DNA from: Magnetococcales bacterium DCbin4
GTDB lineage: Bacteria > Pseudomonadota > Magnetococcia > Magnetococcales > UBA8363
DNA: 58,158 bases
Reading direction: 5' to 3'
Assembly: GCA_002753735.1 (NCBI GenBank)
Contig: PEAN01000022.1
Location: 1-58,158, forward strand
Shown: piece after piece, positions 9,443 to 19,545 of the stretch
Layout: every line of letters starts with the position of its first letter
Position numbering within the stretch: position 1 is the first letter of the stretch
The notes under the pieces: generated by a model
Seen by the model: the letters and a program-made list of their open reading frames with translations, nothing else
Told to the model about the DNA's origin: nothing
The model's database searches: none
Made by a program: the position numbers and the translations under genes

Positions 9443-11629
9443 ATGGCACTTTTTGATATGAAAGTCGGTTCAAAACTTGGATTTGGATTTGGCATGATCA
9501 CCCTCATGTTTTGCGCGGTCATTGCCATGTTCAATCATGCCCTGTCCAACCTTGATGACAACTACTCCTATCTGTTCGATATCACCCAGGCAAAAATTGA
9601 ACATTTGATCGATGCGGATCGTCATGTTTTGGAAATTCGGCATGAACAGGCCGAATTCCTCGTTGAACGCAAACCGGAAGTCCTTGAAGAAATCAAGACA
9701 TTACAAGGAAGCACCATGGGGCTGTTGTCCCAATTGATTGAATTGGAATTGAAAGACAATAACAAGGAAGGCGCCCAACAGTTTGAAGCCATCAAGGAAC
9801 ATGTGTCAGGCTACGTGGAAGCGATCATGGAGTTGGGAAAGGTCATACAAACCCAGGGGTATACCCCGGAAGAAGGGTTGCAGGGCGAATTCCGTGCAGC
9901 CGCTCACGCCTTTGAGACAAAAATCAAGGAATTGGATACGACCAGGTTGCAGATGATTTTTTTCCAGATGGGACAGGCTGAGAAAGAATATTTCATGTCC
10001 CATGAGGAGCAGGATTTAGCCCGCCACAAAAACCTGCTCGAAACCATGATCAAAAAGGCAGAAGCATCGACCTTGCCCTCGGAAATCAAAAATCATATCG
10101 GCCTTGGCATCAAAACTTATGAAAAAGCGTTTGCGGAGCAGGTATTGCGCACCAAGGAAGGAGAGACGACAACGGAGACGACAGCAACGCTTGAGGCAGC
10201 CCGGCAGAAGATGGGAATCCTTCTATTGGAACACCATGTTGACGATACCAACATAAATTATCTGACATTGAGACGGCATGAGAAGGATTATCTATTGCGC
10301 GGCAGCCAAAAGTATGTGGATTCCGTCCACAAAGTGGCCGCAGAGATGGTGAAACAGGTCAACGCCTCTGGGATTTCCCAAAAGGACAAGGAATCCATGA
10401 CCGCTTCCATCAACAAATATATCGCATCCTTCGACGCCCTGGTCAAAGAAAGCAATCGGATCACGACAATCGAAAATGCCATCCAGGAAAAAGAACAAAA
10501 TGTATCGAAGGGCGTCGATGAACGATTGGAAGTATTGCAAAAACAGGGAGAGGCCAACCGAAAAAAGGGAGATGAAACGGCCAGTCAACTGAAACAATGG
10601 GCCTTGGTCATCGCCGCCATCACGGTCCTGGCGGTTGTGATGCTGGCCTATTTCCTGACGACCTCGATCATCCAACCGATTCATCAGGCAGTCAAAGCCA
10701 CCAATCGCCTGGTCGATGGCGACCTGACCATCAGCCTCAATGCCCAATGCACCCGGGACGAACTGTGCAGCCAGTTGCTGTACGGAATCCAAAGATTGGT
10801 TTTCAAGTTGCGCGAAGTGGCGGTCAATGTCAAAACTTCAGCCGAGGGGGTGGCAACGGAAAGTGATTCGTTGAACGAAAAAGGGCGTCTTCTTTCGGAT
10901 GGAACCCAGAAACAAGCGGCTTCCGTGGAAGAAACATCCGCCGCCATGGAAGAGATGGCCGGCAATCTGCAACAGAGCATGGACAATGCCCGGCAGACGG
11001 AGCAAACCTCAACCCGGGTGGCCACCAATGCCAACGAAAGTGGCGAGGCGGTCATCAAAGCGGTCGATGCCATGAAAGAGATTGCGGGAAAAATTTCCAT
11101 CATCGAGGAAATCGCGCGCCAGACCAATCTACTCGCCTTGAATGCGGCGATCGAAGCTGCGCGTGCCGGAGAACATGGGAAGGGGTTTGCAGTGGTCGCG
11201 GCGGAGGTGCGCAAACTGGCCGAACGCAGCCAGACTGCGGCGGGTGAAATCAGCCAACTTTCAACGTCCACCGTCACGGTTGCCGAAAAAGCACGACAGA
11301 TGCTGCACGCCCTGCTGCCAGAGATTCGCCGAACGTCCAGTCTGGTCCAGGAAATCAGTACCGCCTCGGTCGAACAAAACAGCGGGATCGGTCAGATCAA
11401 CAATGCGTTGCAACAGTTGGATCATGCCATCCAGGATAATGCAACCGTGGCCTCACATGTCGCAAGCGCAGCGGAATCCTTGGCGGGAAAATCGGAAGAC
11501 CTACTTGTCAGCATCGGATTTTTCAAACTGCCCAACGATATGGGCACAAATCATCCTGCCGGGCTGACCGTCAACCGACCCGCAGCCGCAGGCAATGCCC
11601 CCCCAGCCCTTGCTTATTCCGAATTTTAA
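9443..11629 (+). CDS. Methyl-accepting chemotaxis protein with helical sensor
   Basis: The ATG at 9443 follows GGAAGCGAG. In-frame extension upstream is possible, but it lacks a ribosome site and would precede the natural N-terminal membrane helix (residues about 11-31). The 728-residue protein has a roughly 350-residue all-helical periplasmic domain whose [11 protein letters not shown] resembles helical bimodular (HBM) sensors. A second membrane helix lies near 386-410, and a HAMP region begins at [13 protein letters not shown]. The cytoplasmic signalling hairpin has the canonical tip [20 protein letters not shown] near residues 555-575. It should signal to CheA/CheW. The ligand is unknown, and no other che genes are present here. 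Confidence 0.9.
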   Translation: MALFDMKVGSKLGFGFGMITLMFCAVIAMFNHALSNLDDNYSYLFDITQAKIEHLIDADRHVLEIRHEQAEFLVERKPEVLEEIKTLQGSTMGLLSQLIELELKDNNKEGAQQFEAIKEHVSGYVEAIMELGKVIQTQGYTPEEGLQGEFRAAAHAFETKIKELDTTRLQMIFFQMGQAEKEYFMSHEEQDLARHKNLLETMIKKAEASTLPSEIKNHIGLGIKTYEKAFAEQVLRTKEGETTTETTATLEAARQKMGILLLEHHVDDTNINYLTLRRHEKDYLLRGSQKYVDSVHKVAAEMVKQVNASGISQKDKESMTASINKYIASFDALVKESNRITTIENAIQEKEQNVSKGVDERLEVLQKQGEANRKKGDETASQLKQWALVIAAITVLAVVMLAYFLTTSIIQPIHQAVKATNRLVDGDLTISLNAQCTRDELCSQLLYGIQRLVFKLREVAVNVKTSAEGVATESDSLNEKGRLLSDGTQKQAASVEETSAAMEEMAGNLQQSMDNARQTEQTSTRVATNANESGEAVIKAVDAMKEIAGKISIIEEIARQTNLLALNAAIEAARAGEHGKGFAVVAAEVRKLAERSQTAAGEISQLSTSTVTVAEKARQMLHALLPEIRRTSSLVQEISTASVEQNSGIGQINNALQQLDHAIQDNATVASHVASAAESLAGKSEDLLVSIGFFKLPNDMGTNHPAGLTVNRPAAAGNAPPALAYSEF

Positions 11630-11830
11630 ACCCTCCCCGCTTGGAATGCCGGGTTGGAAACATCATTCCCACGCAGGCGGGAATCCCAAAACGGTGAAGG
11701 CTCCTTCACCCCCTGGGATCCCCGCTTGCGATGCGGATGGCGCGAACCTGTTTTGTCACCCGCCCAACTCCCCATCCACGACATGCTACAAAGATGATCC
11801 CGCACGTTAAAGAGATTCAGAAACCCTGAT
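11630..11830. repeat. Intergenic region with dispersed inverted repeats
   Basis: No gene is supported here. The region contains CACGCAGGCGGGAATCCC and, further on, GGGATCCCCGCTTGCG. These are arms of a common dispersed inverted repeat. Between them is a perfect short hairpin (GGTGAAGG next to CCTTCACC, around 11694-11711). It may terminate the chemoreceptor transcript, but no T-run follows closely. Confidence 0.4.
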
Positions 11831-11886
11831 ATTTGCCTGATTTTGGATTTTTTTTGCACATTTTCCTTTTTTTTGCATAAATTTGT

Positions 11887-11914
11887 TTGCTTCCGGGCTG
11901 CAACATGTTATAAA
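11887..11914 (+). promoter_or_regulatory. Possible sigma-70 promoter for the cold-shock gene
   Basis: TTGCTT at 11887-11892 and TATAAA at 11909-11914 are 16 bases apart and lie about 40 bases upstream of the cold-shock start. This would leave a short 5' leader. The assignment is by pattern only. Confidence 0.35.
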
Positions 11915-11954
11915 CGCCTTGTACATTGATCAAACCAACAGGAGTTTTTCATAC

Positions 11955-12164
11955 ATGTCTGACAGGGAAACAGGAACCGTCAAATGGTTCAACGATAGCA
12001 AAGGGTTTGGATTCATTGCTCGCGAGCATGGTGAGGATGTGTTCGTTCACTTCTCGTCAATCAAGAGTGACGGGTTCCGCTCACTGAAAGAAGGCCAAAA
12101 GGTCGAGTTCACCGTTGTTCAAGGCCAAAAAGGCCTCCAAGCCAATGACGTGGAGGTGGTATAG
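11955..12164 (+). CDS. cspA: CspA-family cold-shock protein
   Basis: This 69-residue single cold-shock domain has both RNA-binding motifs: KGFGFI (RNP1) and VFVHFS (RNP2). The N-terminus GTVKWFN is typical. It is expected to bind single-stranded RNA or DNA and act as an RNA chaperone. The ATG at 11955 follows an AGGAG site at about 11940. Length and motifs match the family closely. Induction by cold cannot be judged from the sequence. Confidence 0.95.
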   Translation: MSDRETGTVKWFNDSKGFGFIAREHGEDVFVHFSSIKSDGFRSLKEGQKVEFTVVQGQKGLQANDVEVV

Positions 12165-12360
12165 TCGATTATCCCAGAACCAGAACCAATCGATCCACTC
12201 GATCAGTAGCAGACCCGAACTGATGTTCGCAACAAGCGCTCAATCAGTTTGTCATCTCCAAGGGAACGGATTTGCTGGTGGGTTCTGCTCCGGTGCATGA
12301 GTATCATGAGCCGTTGTAGTGGCTAAACTCTTCTTCTGGGACCTTTTCCGGGTTGATGGA

Positions 12361-12408
12361 GTGGGCTGATGGATTAGCCCACTTCACGCCCGGGCGGTCC
12401 TTTTTTTA
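12361..12408 (+). terminator. Probable terminator after the cold-shock gene
   Basis: GTGGGCT at 12361 pairs perfectly with AGCCCAC at 12376 around an 8-base loop. A T-run begins at 12401. The gap between stem and T-run is longer than usual, so termination is likely but not certain. The rest of 12165-12360 shows no gene. Confidence 0.5.
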
Positions 12409-12532
12409 TTTCTCCCTTTCTCCTCCTCCCTGTTGCTGATTCCACGCCATAGTGAACCCATCGGGTTGCCATGGATTGATGGAATATTGATTCATTCCAG
12501 GGCATATTGGCATTCAAAACATTTTTTGAAAG

Positions 12533-12575
12533 AAAAGGGGCCTGGAAGATTGCCCCCAGACCCCTTCTGATTTTT
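12533..12575. repeat. Half copy of the dispersed terminator-like repeat
   Basis: A diverged half copy lies between cspA and the 3' end of transketolase. It shows an A-rich run, AAAGGGGCC, then ATTGCCCCCAGACCCC. It sits just beyond the transketolase stop on the minus strand and may help end that transcript. Confidence 0.55.
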
Positions 12576-12596
12576 TGATCAATCGGTCAACAAACG

Positions 12597-14624
12597 CTAG
12601 TTTGTCTTATATTTTTCCAGCAGTTTCAATGCCTTTTCCAAGGCGACCTTGACACTGATCCCCAGTTCTTCCATGACCGTCTTATAAGGGGCGGAAGCAC
12701 CGAAGCGGTTGAGACCGACGACATCCCCCCGCACCCCGACCCATTCGCGCCATCCCAGGGTCACACCCGCCTCGATGGCAAGACGGGCGGCCACCTTGGT
12801 GGGAAGGATTTCTTCGTGATAGGATTCGGGCTGCTCCTTGAACAGCTCCCAGGAAGGCATGGAAAGAACCCGGACCCGGGCGTGACCCAGCTTTGCCAGT
12901 TCCTGTTTGGTTTCGACGGCCAGATGGACTTCCGATCCACTGGCCATGATGATCAGATCGGGATCCCCATCACAATCATCCAGGATATAAGCCCCTTTGG
13001 CCACCATCTCACGCGAGCGTTCCGTCAATACGGGAACCGCCTGGCGCGTGAGGCACAGGGCAACGGGTCTTTTATTGGCGACCGCCACCTTCCAGGCCCC
13101 CGCCGTTTCAAAGGCATCGGCAGGGCGGAGGGTGGTCAGATGAGGGATGAGCCTGAGGCTCATGACATGTTCGATGGGCTGATGGGTGGGTCCATCTTCA
13201 CCCACGCCGATGCTGTCGTGACTGAGGATGAAGATGACGTGGGTTCCCATGACAGCGGCCAGACGGATGGAGCCCCGCATATAGTCGGAAAAGACCAGGA
13301 AGGTTCCGCAAAACGGAAGGGTTCCACCGTGAAGTGCGATGCCATTGGTAATGGCTGCCATGGCATGTTCGCGGATCCCATAATGGATATACCGGTCATC
13401 GGAATCCCAAATCCAGGTTTGGTTGGAGTCGGTGAGATCGGCCGAACCACCAATCATGGAAGGAAGGCGGCGGGCAATGGCATTGAGCGCCTTGCCGGAC
13501 GCTTGACGGGTGGTCACCATTTTGCCGCCGAAGTCGATGTTGTACAATCCCTTGTCCCAATCCTTGGGCAGGATTCCCGCCATCCAATCGCGCAATTTTT
13601 GCGCTTCTTCGGGGAAACGGGAGGTAAAGGCACCCATGCGTGCCTCCCATTCCTCCATGAGTTCCCGTCCCCGATTGATCATGTTGCGACAATGGTTCAA
13701 GGCTTCGGGTGGGACGTGGAACGGAACTTCAGGCCAGTTGAAAAACGCCCGGGTCTGGGCCATGTCCACAGGTCCAAGGGGAGCGCCATGACTGGCACTG
13801 GTCCCCTCTTTTGGGGAACCATGTCCGATCCGGGTACGGACCATGATCAGGGAAGGACGCTCTTCTTCCGCCTGGGCTTCGCGCACGGCCCGTTCGATGG
13901 CCGCCATGTCCTCACCATCGTCCACGCGCAACACCTGCCATTGATAGGCTTCGAAACGGGCCTTGACATCTTCGCTGAAGGAGAGATCGGTCGGACCATC
14001 GATGGTGATCCGGTTGTCATCATAGAGATAGATCAGTTTACCCAGACACAGATGCCCCGCCAGGGAAGCGGCTTCACATCCCAAGCCGACCATCAGATCC
14101 CCATCGGAAACGATGGCATAGGTGAAATGGTCGATGATGGGAAGGAATTCCTGGCGGTTGAAGTTTTGCGCCAGATGGCGTTCGGCGATGGCCATTCCCA
14201 CCCCCATGGCGAAGCCCTGACCCAGAGGACCGGTTGTGGTTTCCACCCCGGGCGTCACCCCATATTCGGGATGCCCCGGAGTACGGCTGCCCCATTGGCG
14301 GAATCTTTTCAATTCATCGAGTTCCAGCCCGAATCCGGTCATATACAACAAGCTGTACAAAAGCGCCGAACCGTGCCCCGGTGACAGGATGAAGCGATCA
14401 CGATCAGGCCAGGAGGGATCCTTGGGGTTATACCGCATGATCCGTGACCAGAGGACATAGGCCATCGGTGCCGCACCGAGGGGCATCCCGGGATGACCCG
14501 AACGGGCTTGTTCCACCTGATCAACCGCCAGCATGCGTAACGTCGTCACGCAGAGGCGGTCCAGATCGGTGAATGGGGTGATGGGGCGATTTGCAGCAAC
14601 GGAATGCGAGGAGGTATCTTTCAT
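12597..14624 (-). CDS. tkt: Transketolase
   Basis: Transketolase moves two-carbon ketol units between sugar phosphates in the pentose phosphate and Calvin cycles, using thiamine diphosphate. The 675-residue length is normal. Visible landmarks are [15 protein letters not shown] near the N-terminus, [12 protein letters not shown], the cofactor region [18 protein letters not shown] followed by [10 protein letters not shown], and the pyrimidine-domain signature [19 protein letters not shown]. The cofactor motif reads SDGD where GDGD is commoner. The ATG at 14624 is preferred over an upstream TTG. The gene stands alone and divergent from hpnC. No other Calvin-cycle gene is in the window. Confidence 0.95.
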   Translation of the reverse strand: MKDTSSHSVAANRPITPFTDLDRLCVTTLRMLAVDQVEQARSGHPGMPLGAAPMAYVLWSRIMRYNPKDPSWPDRDRFILSPGHGSALLYSLLYMTGFGLELDELKRFRQWGSRTPGHPEYGVTPGVETTTGPLGQGFAMGVGMAIAERHLAQNFNRQEFLPIIDHFTYAIVSDGDLMVGLGCEAASLAGHLCLGKLIYLYDDNRITIDGPTDLSFSEDVKARFEAYQWQVLRVDDGEDMAAIERAVREAQAEEERPSLIMVRTRIGHGSPKEGTSASHGAPLGPVDMAQTRAFFNWPEVPFHVPPEALNHCRNMINRGRELMEEWEARMGAFTSRFPEEAQKLRDWMAGILPKDWDKGLYNIDFGGKMVTTRQASGKALNAIARRLPSMIGGSADLTDSNQTWIWDSDDRYIHYGIREHAMAAITNGIALHGGTLPFCGTFLVFSDYMRGSIRLAAVMGTHVIFILSHDSIGVGEDGPTHQPIEHVMSLRLIPHLTTLRPADAFETAGAWKVAVANKRPVALCLTRQAVPVLTERSREMVAKGAYILDDCDGDPDLIIMASGSEVHLAVETKQELAKLGHARVRVLSMPSWELFKEQPESYHEEILPTKVAARLAIEAGVTLGWREWVGVRGDVVGLNRFGASAPYKTVMEELGISVKVALEKALKLLEKYKTN

Positions 14625-14924
14625 TTGCGGTCCAAACAAAGCGCTATACGTGGTTTGTTCATGAGAGGTTCCATCATGGATTCAAAGACATGAAACACCG
14701 TCAAATTTTGGTCCCTGAGAGGCATCCATGGTGGAATCGATCACACGGTCGTGTTCATGGGTTACAGATCGAAAAAAGGGTTAAAGTAACCTGAAAACCG
14801 GTGACGGGTCCAGACTTGAAATGAAAAGGGAATCCAATTTCTTCAATTTTCCGGCGACGATTTTTTCCTGAAGGGATGAAGAGCACTTCATTCCGGACGA
14901 AAAACTGGTTATAGTAAGCCTGCC
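14625..14924. other. Divergent intergenic region between tkt and hpnC
   Basis: About 300 bases separate the two divergent starts. No gene is supported. Promoters for both directions must lie here. TATAGT near 14911, just before the hpnC start, could be a -10 element, but its -35 partner is poor. Confidence 0.35.
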
Positions 14925-15836
14925 ATGTTTCATGCCCCGAACATACCCATTCATCTGGAAGACGATTTCCACTATTGCAGGGAAGTCGTCCGCAAGAACT
15001 CCGATCAGCACACCCTGGGATCGTTGTTGGTCCCGCGCAGGTTGCGTCCGTTTCTCTATGCCATTTTTGCCTTTGCCAAAACGGCCGACGAATTCACCGG
15101 CCTGCCGGGCCGGGATGACAGTGCACGGTTACGGCTTCTGGACGATTGGTCGCGGCGCTTGTTGCAGGCGGAAGCGGGCGAACCCGACCATCCCATATTC
15201 CGCTCGCTGGCGCATACGCTTGAGGTGACCGCCCTGCCCGCCACCTACCTCCACGAACTCCTGATCGCATGCCGCATGAATGTGACCAACAAACGGTTCA
15301 ATACCATCAGCGAACTGGAGGAATATTGTCGCTATGCCGCCAATCCCATCGGCCGGATCGTCATGCATCTCGCCGATGAAGCCACCCAACAGCCCCATCA
15401 ACAGGTTCCGCTGAAAATACGTCTTTCCGATTCCATCTGCACCGCTCTGATGCTGACGCATTTATGGCAAAACCTTGGCCAGGACCCCTGGAGTGGCCGA
15501 CCCTTGTATCTTCCCATTGAAGAGATGAATCGTTTTGGCGTCACCGAAGAGATGATCCTGGCGCGCCGCTTCACCCCTTTGATGGGTGAACTGATGTTGC
15601 ACCTGGTGGCCGAGACCCGACAATTGTTTGAGCGCGGCCAGTTATTGCTCGACATGGTCCAGTGGCCCCTCAGACTTGAATTGGCCACCATGCTGGAACA
15701 GGGGACGGCCATTCTGGATAAGATCGAGGAAAATGGCGGCAATACCCTGCGTTCCAAACCGCAGCTCACGCCATGGAATCGGGTCAACTGCCTGTTGCGT
15801 GCCCTCAGCCGATCCTCAGCACCCCCACAGACTTGA
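14925..15836 (+). CDS. hpnC: HpnC-type squalene synthase (hopanoid pathway)
   Basis: This 303-residue protein belongs to the squalene/phytoene synthase family. The N-terminus (DDFHYCREVVRKNSDQHTLG, then VPRRLRPFLYAIFAFAKTADEF) and the motif YCRYAANPIGRIVMHL match HpnC, where the first Asp-rich motif is reduced to TADEF. In the bacterial HpnCDE route HpnC turns presqualene diphosphate into hydroxysqualene, the step before squalene and hopanoids. A second synthase-family gene lies 370 bases downstream, convergent. No hpnE or squalene-hopene cyclase is in the window. Confidence 0.82.
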   Translation: MFHAPNIPIHLEDDFHYCREVVRKNSDQHTLGSLLVPRRLRPFLYAIFAFAKTADEFTGLPGRDDSARLRLLDDWSRRLLQAEAGEPDHPIFRSLAHTLEVTALPATYLHELLIACRMNVTNKRFNTISELEEYCRYAANPIGRIVMHLADEATQQPHQQVPLKIRLSDSICTALMLTHLWQNLGQDPWSGRPLYLPIEEMNRFGVTEEMILARRFTPLMGELMLHLVAETRQLFERGQLLLDMVQWPLRLELATMLEQGTAILDKIEENGGNTLRSKPQLTPWNRVNCLLRALSRSSAPPQT

Positions 15837-15864
15837 ACCCTGACGCTTCAAGGTCAAGGAAAAC

Positions 15865-16110
15865 AATGGGGGCCTCCCAGGGCAATCGCATTTGGAAATT
15901 ATAAGAAAAAAAGGGGGCTTAAGGGATTGCCCCCAGGGTTTTGACTTTAGAAACAAAGTCAAAAACTGAAGCATGGAAACCTTTTTGTTTAAATTCAAAA
16001 ACAAGATCAACACCCTGGGGGCAATCCCTTAAGCCCCCTTTTTTCTTTCGATAATTTTTTTCATACATGCCAATTTCAAATGCGATTGCCCCGGGGGGCC
16101 TCCCCTTTGC
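15865..16110. repeat. Large inverted repeat pair between convergent genes
   Basis: Two arms of the dispersed repeat lie in inverted orientation. The inner cores are at about 15912-15938 and 16012-16038. Similarity continues outward: GGGCAATCGCATTTGGAAATT near 15880 is mirrored near 16070-16092. The spacer resembles that of the element at 27786-28010, but in the opposite orientation. Each core is itself a GGGGGC/GCCCCC hairpin with a T-run on one strand. The pair lies between convergent genes and so could terminate both. The structure is also compatible with a non-autonomous (MITE-like) element. Confidence 0.75.
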
Positions 16111-16207
16111 AAAGAATGACGGGGGCTGGCACCCGATTTCAGCGTCCGTTTCATTCCTCCACCGGGGTGCCGGAGGATGAATTCATGAAGGATCACGGGT
16201 AGATCAA

Positions 16208-17074
16208 TCATTCAAGATGTTGCTTCATCTCTTCATGGAGCCGGGTATAATGTCCGATCAGTTTTTTTAAAATTTGTTTTTCCAACGTTGGCAAGGCAAC
16301 CCCTTGCATCAGGCGATCCATCCCCCGTTCAAGGCATCCCCCTGCCTGTTCCAACAGCAGACGACGCAACGGCAGAATGCGGTGGGGTGCTTCGGTGATC
16401 CAACGGGCGAGGAGCGCCTTGTCCAACCCTGCCGCCGATAACAATTCATCGGGAATGGTCACCAGTTGACTGGCGCGTGCGACATCGCGTTCCAGATCGC
16501 GCAGGATGTGGATGACATAGCAGAAAACCGCCATTTCCCGCACCGTTTCGCGATAAAATTCGGTCGGTTCAGGGGTGGTGAAACGATCCTTGCGGAAACG
16601 ACAGGCCAGGATGAAGAGGAAAACGGTCGCCGGGGCCACCGTCGCCCCTTCCGAATACATCAAGAAATCGTTCCAGGTCACCAGAGGATGTTGTTTGATA
16701 TCCCCCTTCATCGCCTCAGCCAGGGCATTCCAGGGCCACACCCCCAGGTCGGAGCGACCCGCCGTTTGATTGAGCGCCTCGAACACCAGCGGTTCAAACG
16801 CATCTTCGGAGGATTGGAATCGTCCATTGGCGGCATCACACGCCTGGCGTTGCCACCGATCCACCTGGAGGTATACCGCCTCGGCCCCCGCGGGTTCAGC
16901 GGCGGCGGCAATCAGGAATTGTTCGTCGACCAGATCATCAACCAAACGCATGGCGGCATAGGAGGCCAGGAACAACCGGCCTTTTTCCTGCGGAAACAGA
17001 CGTGACACCTGAAACAGGGGCGAACGGTTATGTGCGGCGATTGCAAAACATCGATCAAAGGGTGTCGTGTCCAT
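16208..17074 (-). CDS. Second squalene/phytoene synthase family protein
   Basis: A 288-residue prenyl synthase with both Asp-rich motifs: MRLVDDLVDE near the N-terminus and RDLERDVARASQL in the second half. A head-to-head prenyl condensation is the likely reaction. Next to hpnC it is a candidate for the HpnD role (presqualene diphosphate formation). However, SEGATVAPATVFLF replaces the usual glycine-rich segment, so it may be a different subclass. The ATG at 17074 has GGGGA ten bases upstream; starts at 17080 and 17143 are also possible. It lies 30-100 bases downstream of the membrane protein gene and probably shares its transcript. Confidence 0.75.
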   Translation of the reverse strand: MDTTPFDRCFAIAAHNRSPLFQVSRLFPQEKGRLFLASYAAMRLVDDLVDEQFLIAAAAEPAGAEAVYLQVDRWQRQACDAANGRFQSSEDAFEPLVFEALNQTAGRSDLGVWPWNALAEAMKGDIKQHPLVTWNDFLMYSEGATVAPATVFLFILACRFRKDRFTTPEPTEFYRETVREMAVFCYVIHILRDLERDVARASQLVTIPDELLSAAGLDKALLARWITEAPHRILPLRRLLLEQAGGCLERGMDRLMQGVALPTLEKQILKKLIGHYTRLHEEMKQHLE

Positions 17075-17172
17075 TCCCATCCCCGAATGGTTGAAACGGA
17101 TGCATGGCATGACCGGTACGGCGGATCGGTCGTACGATGTCATTGGCCATCAGCGTTTCATGAAACATCCCA

Positions 17173-18192
17173 TCAAGTCAATGAATCGATGGAGGGGACC
17201 TCCGGTGCATGGGGAAGAAAATGTTTGCGGAACAGGAAAAACAGCAACCCTGGGATCGTCGCCAGAATCATGAACAGACGATTGACCAGAAATATGGTCC
17301 CAAAAGCGGCAGAGACCGTCACGGGAGACAACCATTGACACAGTTGATCAAACGCGGCCTCACCCACCCCGAGTCCTCCCGGCGAGATGGGGAGGATATT
17401 GGCAATCCAGGCCCAGGGACCGGCAAGAAAGAAGGTTTTGACAGGGATGATGAGCATGGAGAGATGGTAGGCGATCCACACGAGCGACATGACTTCCAAC
17501 GATTGTCCGAACAGGGAGATGCCCAACGCCATGAAAACGTGTTTTTTGCCGGAGTTGAAACAGTTGGCGAATTCGCTGCCCAGTTGCAGCAACCGGTGCC
17601 ATCGGCCACCAGGATGTCCTTTGATCCATGCGGGGAAGCGGTCGGTGCGCCGCAGGAGCCAAAGCAGGAGCAGTGCCCCCGGAGGGCCGCCAATGACCAG
17701 GAGGAGGGTGGAGAACACCAGCATCATCAAGGGTGGCGAGGCCAGGATGTGATCGAACATCAGCAATGAACCCAAGGCGGCGATCAACAACATGGAAAAC
17801 AGGCCCAGGAAGCGGTCCAGAATGATGGTCAAGGCCGCCTGTCCTTTACGGGCATGGGATTGTTTGAGGACGAACGCCAAACGCATGGCGTCCCCCCCGA
17901 TCCCCCCCGGGATGAGTTGATTGAAGAACGCGGTGACATAGGTCAAATGGTGGGCGAACTTGAAGGGGAAATCGACCCCCTGCCCTTTCAGCAGCCAATG
18001 CCAACGCACCCCCGCTGAAGAGACCAAAGCCAGATTGCATAAAATACCGACCCCGATCACATCGAACGACAAGGCACCTTCCAACACCATGCTCCAGTCC
18101 AGCTTGCCCCCTTTGAACATCCAGATCATGACGGTTGCGGCAATGGCGAATTTAAGGACCAGAAGGATCCAGCGCAGATACGGTTTATTCAT
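17173..18192 (-). CDS. LPG-synthase-TM (UPF0104) family membrane protein
   Basis: This 339-residue integral membrane protein has about eight hydrophobic segments. It shows the family signatures FFNQLIPGGIGGDAMRL near residues 90-106, ILDRFLGLFSM near 125, and SPGGLGVGEAAF near the C-terminus. The family contains the membrane half of lysylphosphatidylglycerol synthase and HpnL-type proteins. Some members of hopanoid gene clusters are thought to move lipids. It is co-directional with the prenyl synthase (16208-17074) and probably co-transcribed. A role in hopanoid or lipid handling is an inference from the neighbours. Confidence 0.8.
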   Translation of the reverse strand: MNKPYLRWILLVLKFAIAATVMIWMFKGGKLDWSMVLEGALSFDVIGVGILCNLALVSSAGVRWHWLLKGQGVDFPFKFAHHLTYVTAFFNQLIPGGIGGDAMRLAFVLKQSHARKGQAALTIILDRFLGLFSMLLIAALGSLLMFDHILASPPLMMLVFSTLLLVIGGPPGALLLLWLLRRTDRFPAWIKGHPGGRWHRLLQLGSEFANCFNSGKKHVFMALGISLFGQSLEVMSLVWIAYHLSMLIIPVKTFFLAGPWAWIANILPISPGGLGVGEAAFDQLCQWLSPVTVSAAFGTIFLVNRLFMILATIPGLLFFLFRKHFLPHAPEVPSIDSLT

Positions 18193-18253
18193 GGTTGATC
18201 GTTTCCGATGGGATACAGGGGAGATCCTGAGGATGGATCGAAATAACTTTTGC

Positions 18254-18718
18254 TTACTGTAAGGTTTTCAACCAGGCGATCAGATCGCGGCGGTTGGCCG
18301 AACTGTCCATCCCTTCAAAGGCATAGGGGTGTTCGATGGTATGCTGCGCCATCTGGATTTGAGGGATGAACAAGGCGGGATTGGTGATGAAGCGTTCGAG
18401 GTTTTCCTCGGTCCAGACCACGGGACGTTCCCGAATACGGTTCAAGAAGGGACCACTGTAGGGGAACTCGACCGAACCGGCAGGCCGGTTGACGATGCCC
18501 CAAAGGTAGGGACCTTTTTCATTCTTTTTGGCCCGGGTCAGGTCATGACAGACATCACAATTGTTTCTGGCCAACAGTTCACCCACCCGGAGATCGGAAC
18601 GCATGCGAATCCACAACCCGACCACCATGGCCAATGATGCCAGGACGATCAATCCCACGACCAGGATACGCCATTTTTTCACCCGCACCTCCCGCCACGA
18701 TTCATCCAGGATTGCCAT
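18254..18718 (-). CDS. Membrane-anchored class I cytochrome c
   Basis: This 154-residue protein has one N-terminal membrane helix (residues 18-40) and one CxxCH haem site (NCDVCHD, near residue 54). The C-terminal GMDSSANRRDLIAWLKTL supplies the probable Met haem ligand in the usual position. PYLWGIVNRPAGS is typical of class I cytochromes c. It probably acts in electron transfer on the periplasmic face. It lies about 60 bases upstream of the membrane protein gene on the same strand. Its electron partners are not visible here. Confidence 0.85.
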   Translation of the reverse strand: MAILDESWREVRVKKWRILVVGLIVLASLAMVVGLWIRMRSDLRVGELLARNNCDVCHDLTRAKKNEKGPYLWGIVNRPAGSVEFPYSGPFLNRIRERPVVWTEENLERFITNPALFIPQIQMAQHTIEHPYAFEGMDSSANRRDLIAWLKTLQ

Positions 18719-19032
18719 GTACGCCGGGTGAATGGACGTTCACCCACATGCGGTCATCATGCAGAGTATGCCACAGGAAGGGAGCGGACGAAACGGAATA
18801 GATGAAAAAATGAGTCTCAGGATGACTCCAACCGTTCTAAAGTTGCTTTCAATGTTCACCAAGCGCCCATCTGAATGATCTCGCACCCAGACAAACCAAA
18901 CACACCATTCGATGACCGTCATTGCCAAAAGATCCACCTGAAACCGGCGCATGATCGAAGGCTCCTGTCACCCCTCCTCAAAGTCCGCAATGGAAGCTTT
19001 ACCGAACAATCACTGTAGCGATCAAACAAACG
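18719..19032. other. Intergenic region between cytochrome c and the flaG terminator
   Basis: No gene is convincingly supported. A 70-codon open frame on the minus strand (18740-18952) lacks a ribosome site and family resemblance. The cytochrome promoter presumably lies near 18720-18800. Confidence 0.35.
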
Positions 19033-19058
19033 AGCCCGGAACCTTGCGGTTCCGGGCT
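19033..19058 (-). terminator. Strong hairpin ending the flagellin/flaG cluster
   Basis: AGCCCGGAACC at 19033-19043 pairs perfectly with GGTTCCGGGCT at 19048-19058 around TTGC. It lies 14 bases beyond the flaG stop, and a T-rich stretch (CGTTTGTTTGAT) follows on the minus strand. It is a good intrinsic terminator for the flagellar transcript. Confidence 0.8.
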
Positions 19059-19071
19059 TCGTATTCCATCC

Positions 19072-19458
19072 TCATGCCGTCGCCTTCAACAACACCCCCT
19101 CCAGGTCGCGCATCTGTTTGACCAGATCCACCATGCGTTCCCCCGGAATCTGGCGGATGACATGGTTGCTGCGCGCATCCATCACCCGGACCACCACCTG
19201 GTTCAACTCCCGATCCATACTCAAATGCAAGGATTTGAACCCCGATAACGCCTGGGTGATCTCGTCGGCCAATCCCTTCAGTTCGTCTTTTCCCACCACC
19301 GCAAGCTTGCTTTCCACCTTCGATTCAGCCCGAACCAGTTCGGCATCAAATCCACCTCCCCGATCAATCCCCGGATGAAGTTTGCCCGCCAATGGTTTCA
19401 TGACCGACCCAACCTTCTCTCTCTCCGTCCTGATGGCTACATCATTGATGCGCTCCAT
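19072..19458 (-). CDS. flaG: FlaG family flagellar protein
   Basis: This 128-residue protein has a variable N-terminus and the conserved FlaG C-terminal half: LHLSMDRELNQVVVRVMDARSNHVIRQIPGERMVDLVKQM. FlaG proteins are encoded next to flagellin in many bacteria and affect filament length or stability. The gene is the last of the flagellin cluster and lies 88 bases after the divergent flagellin. The ATG at 19458 follows AAGGAGAAATAC, a good ribosome site. Confidence 0.88.
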   Translation of the reverse strand: MERINDVAIRTEREKVGSVMKPLAGKLHPGIDRGGGFDAELVRAESKVESKLAVVGKDELKGLADEITQALSGFKSLHLSMDRELNQVVVRVMDARSNHVIRQIPGERMVDLVKQMRDLEGVLLKATA

Positions 19459-19545
19459 GTATTTCTCCTTGTCGGACCGCCCCTCCCGCTGATTCCCTCC
19501 GGATCCAGAGGGGGGGCGGCCTGTTTGGCCGTCTGCGACCTCAAT

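Noticed and set aside
12816-14384. Long open frame (522 codons) on the plus strand opposite transketolase
   Set aside because: It is entirely antisense to a clear transketolase gene, has low-complexity His/Gly-rich translation, and lacks family resemblance. GC-rich codon bias explains it.
18740-18952. 70-codon minus-strand frame between cytochrome c and flaG
   Set aside because: No ribosome site and no recognisable domain. It may be real but cannot be supported.
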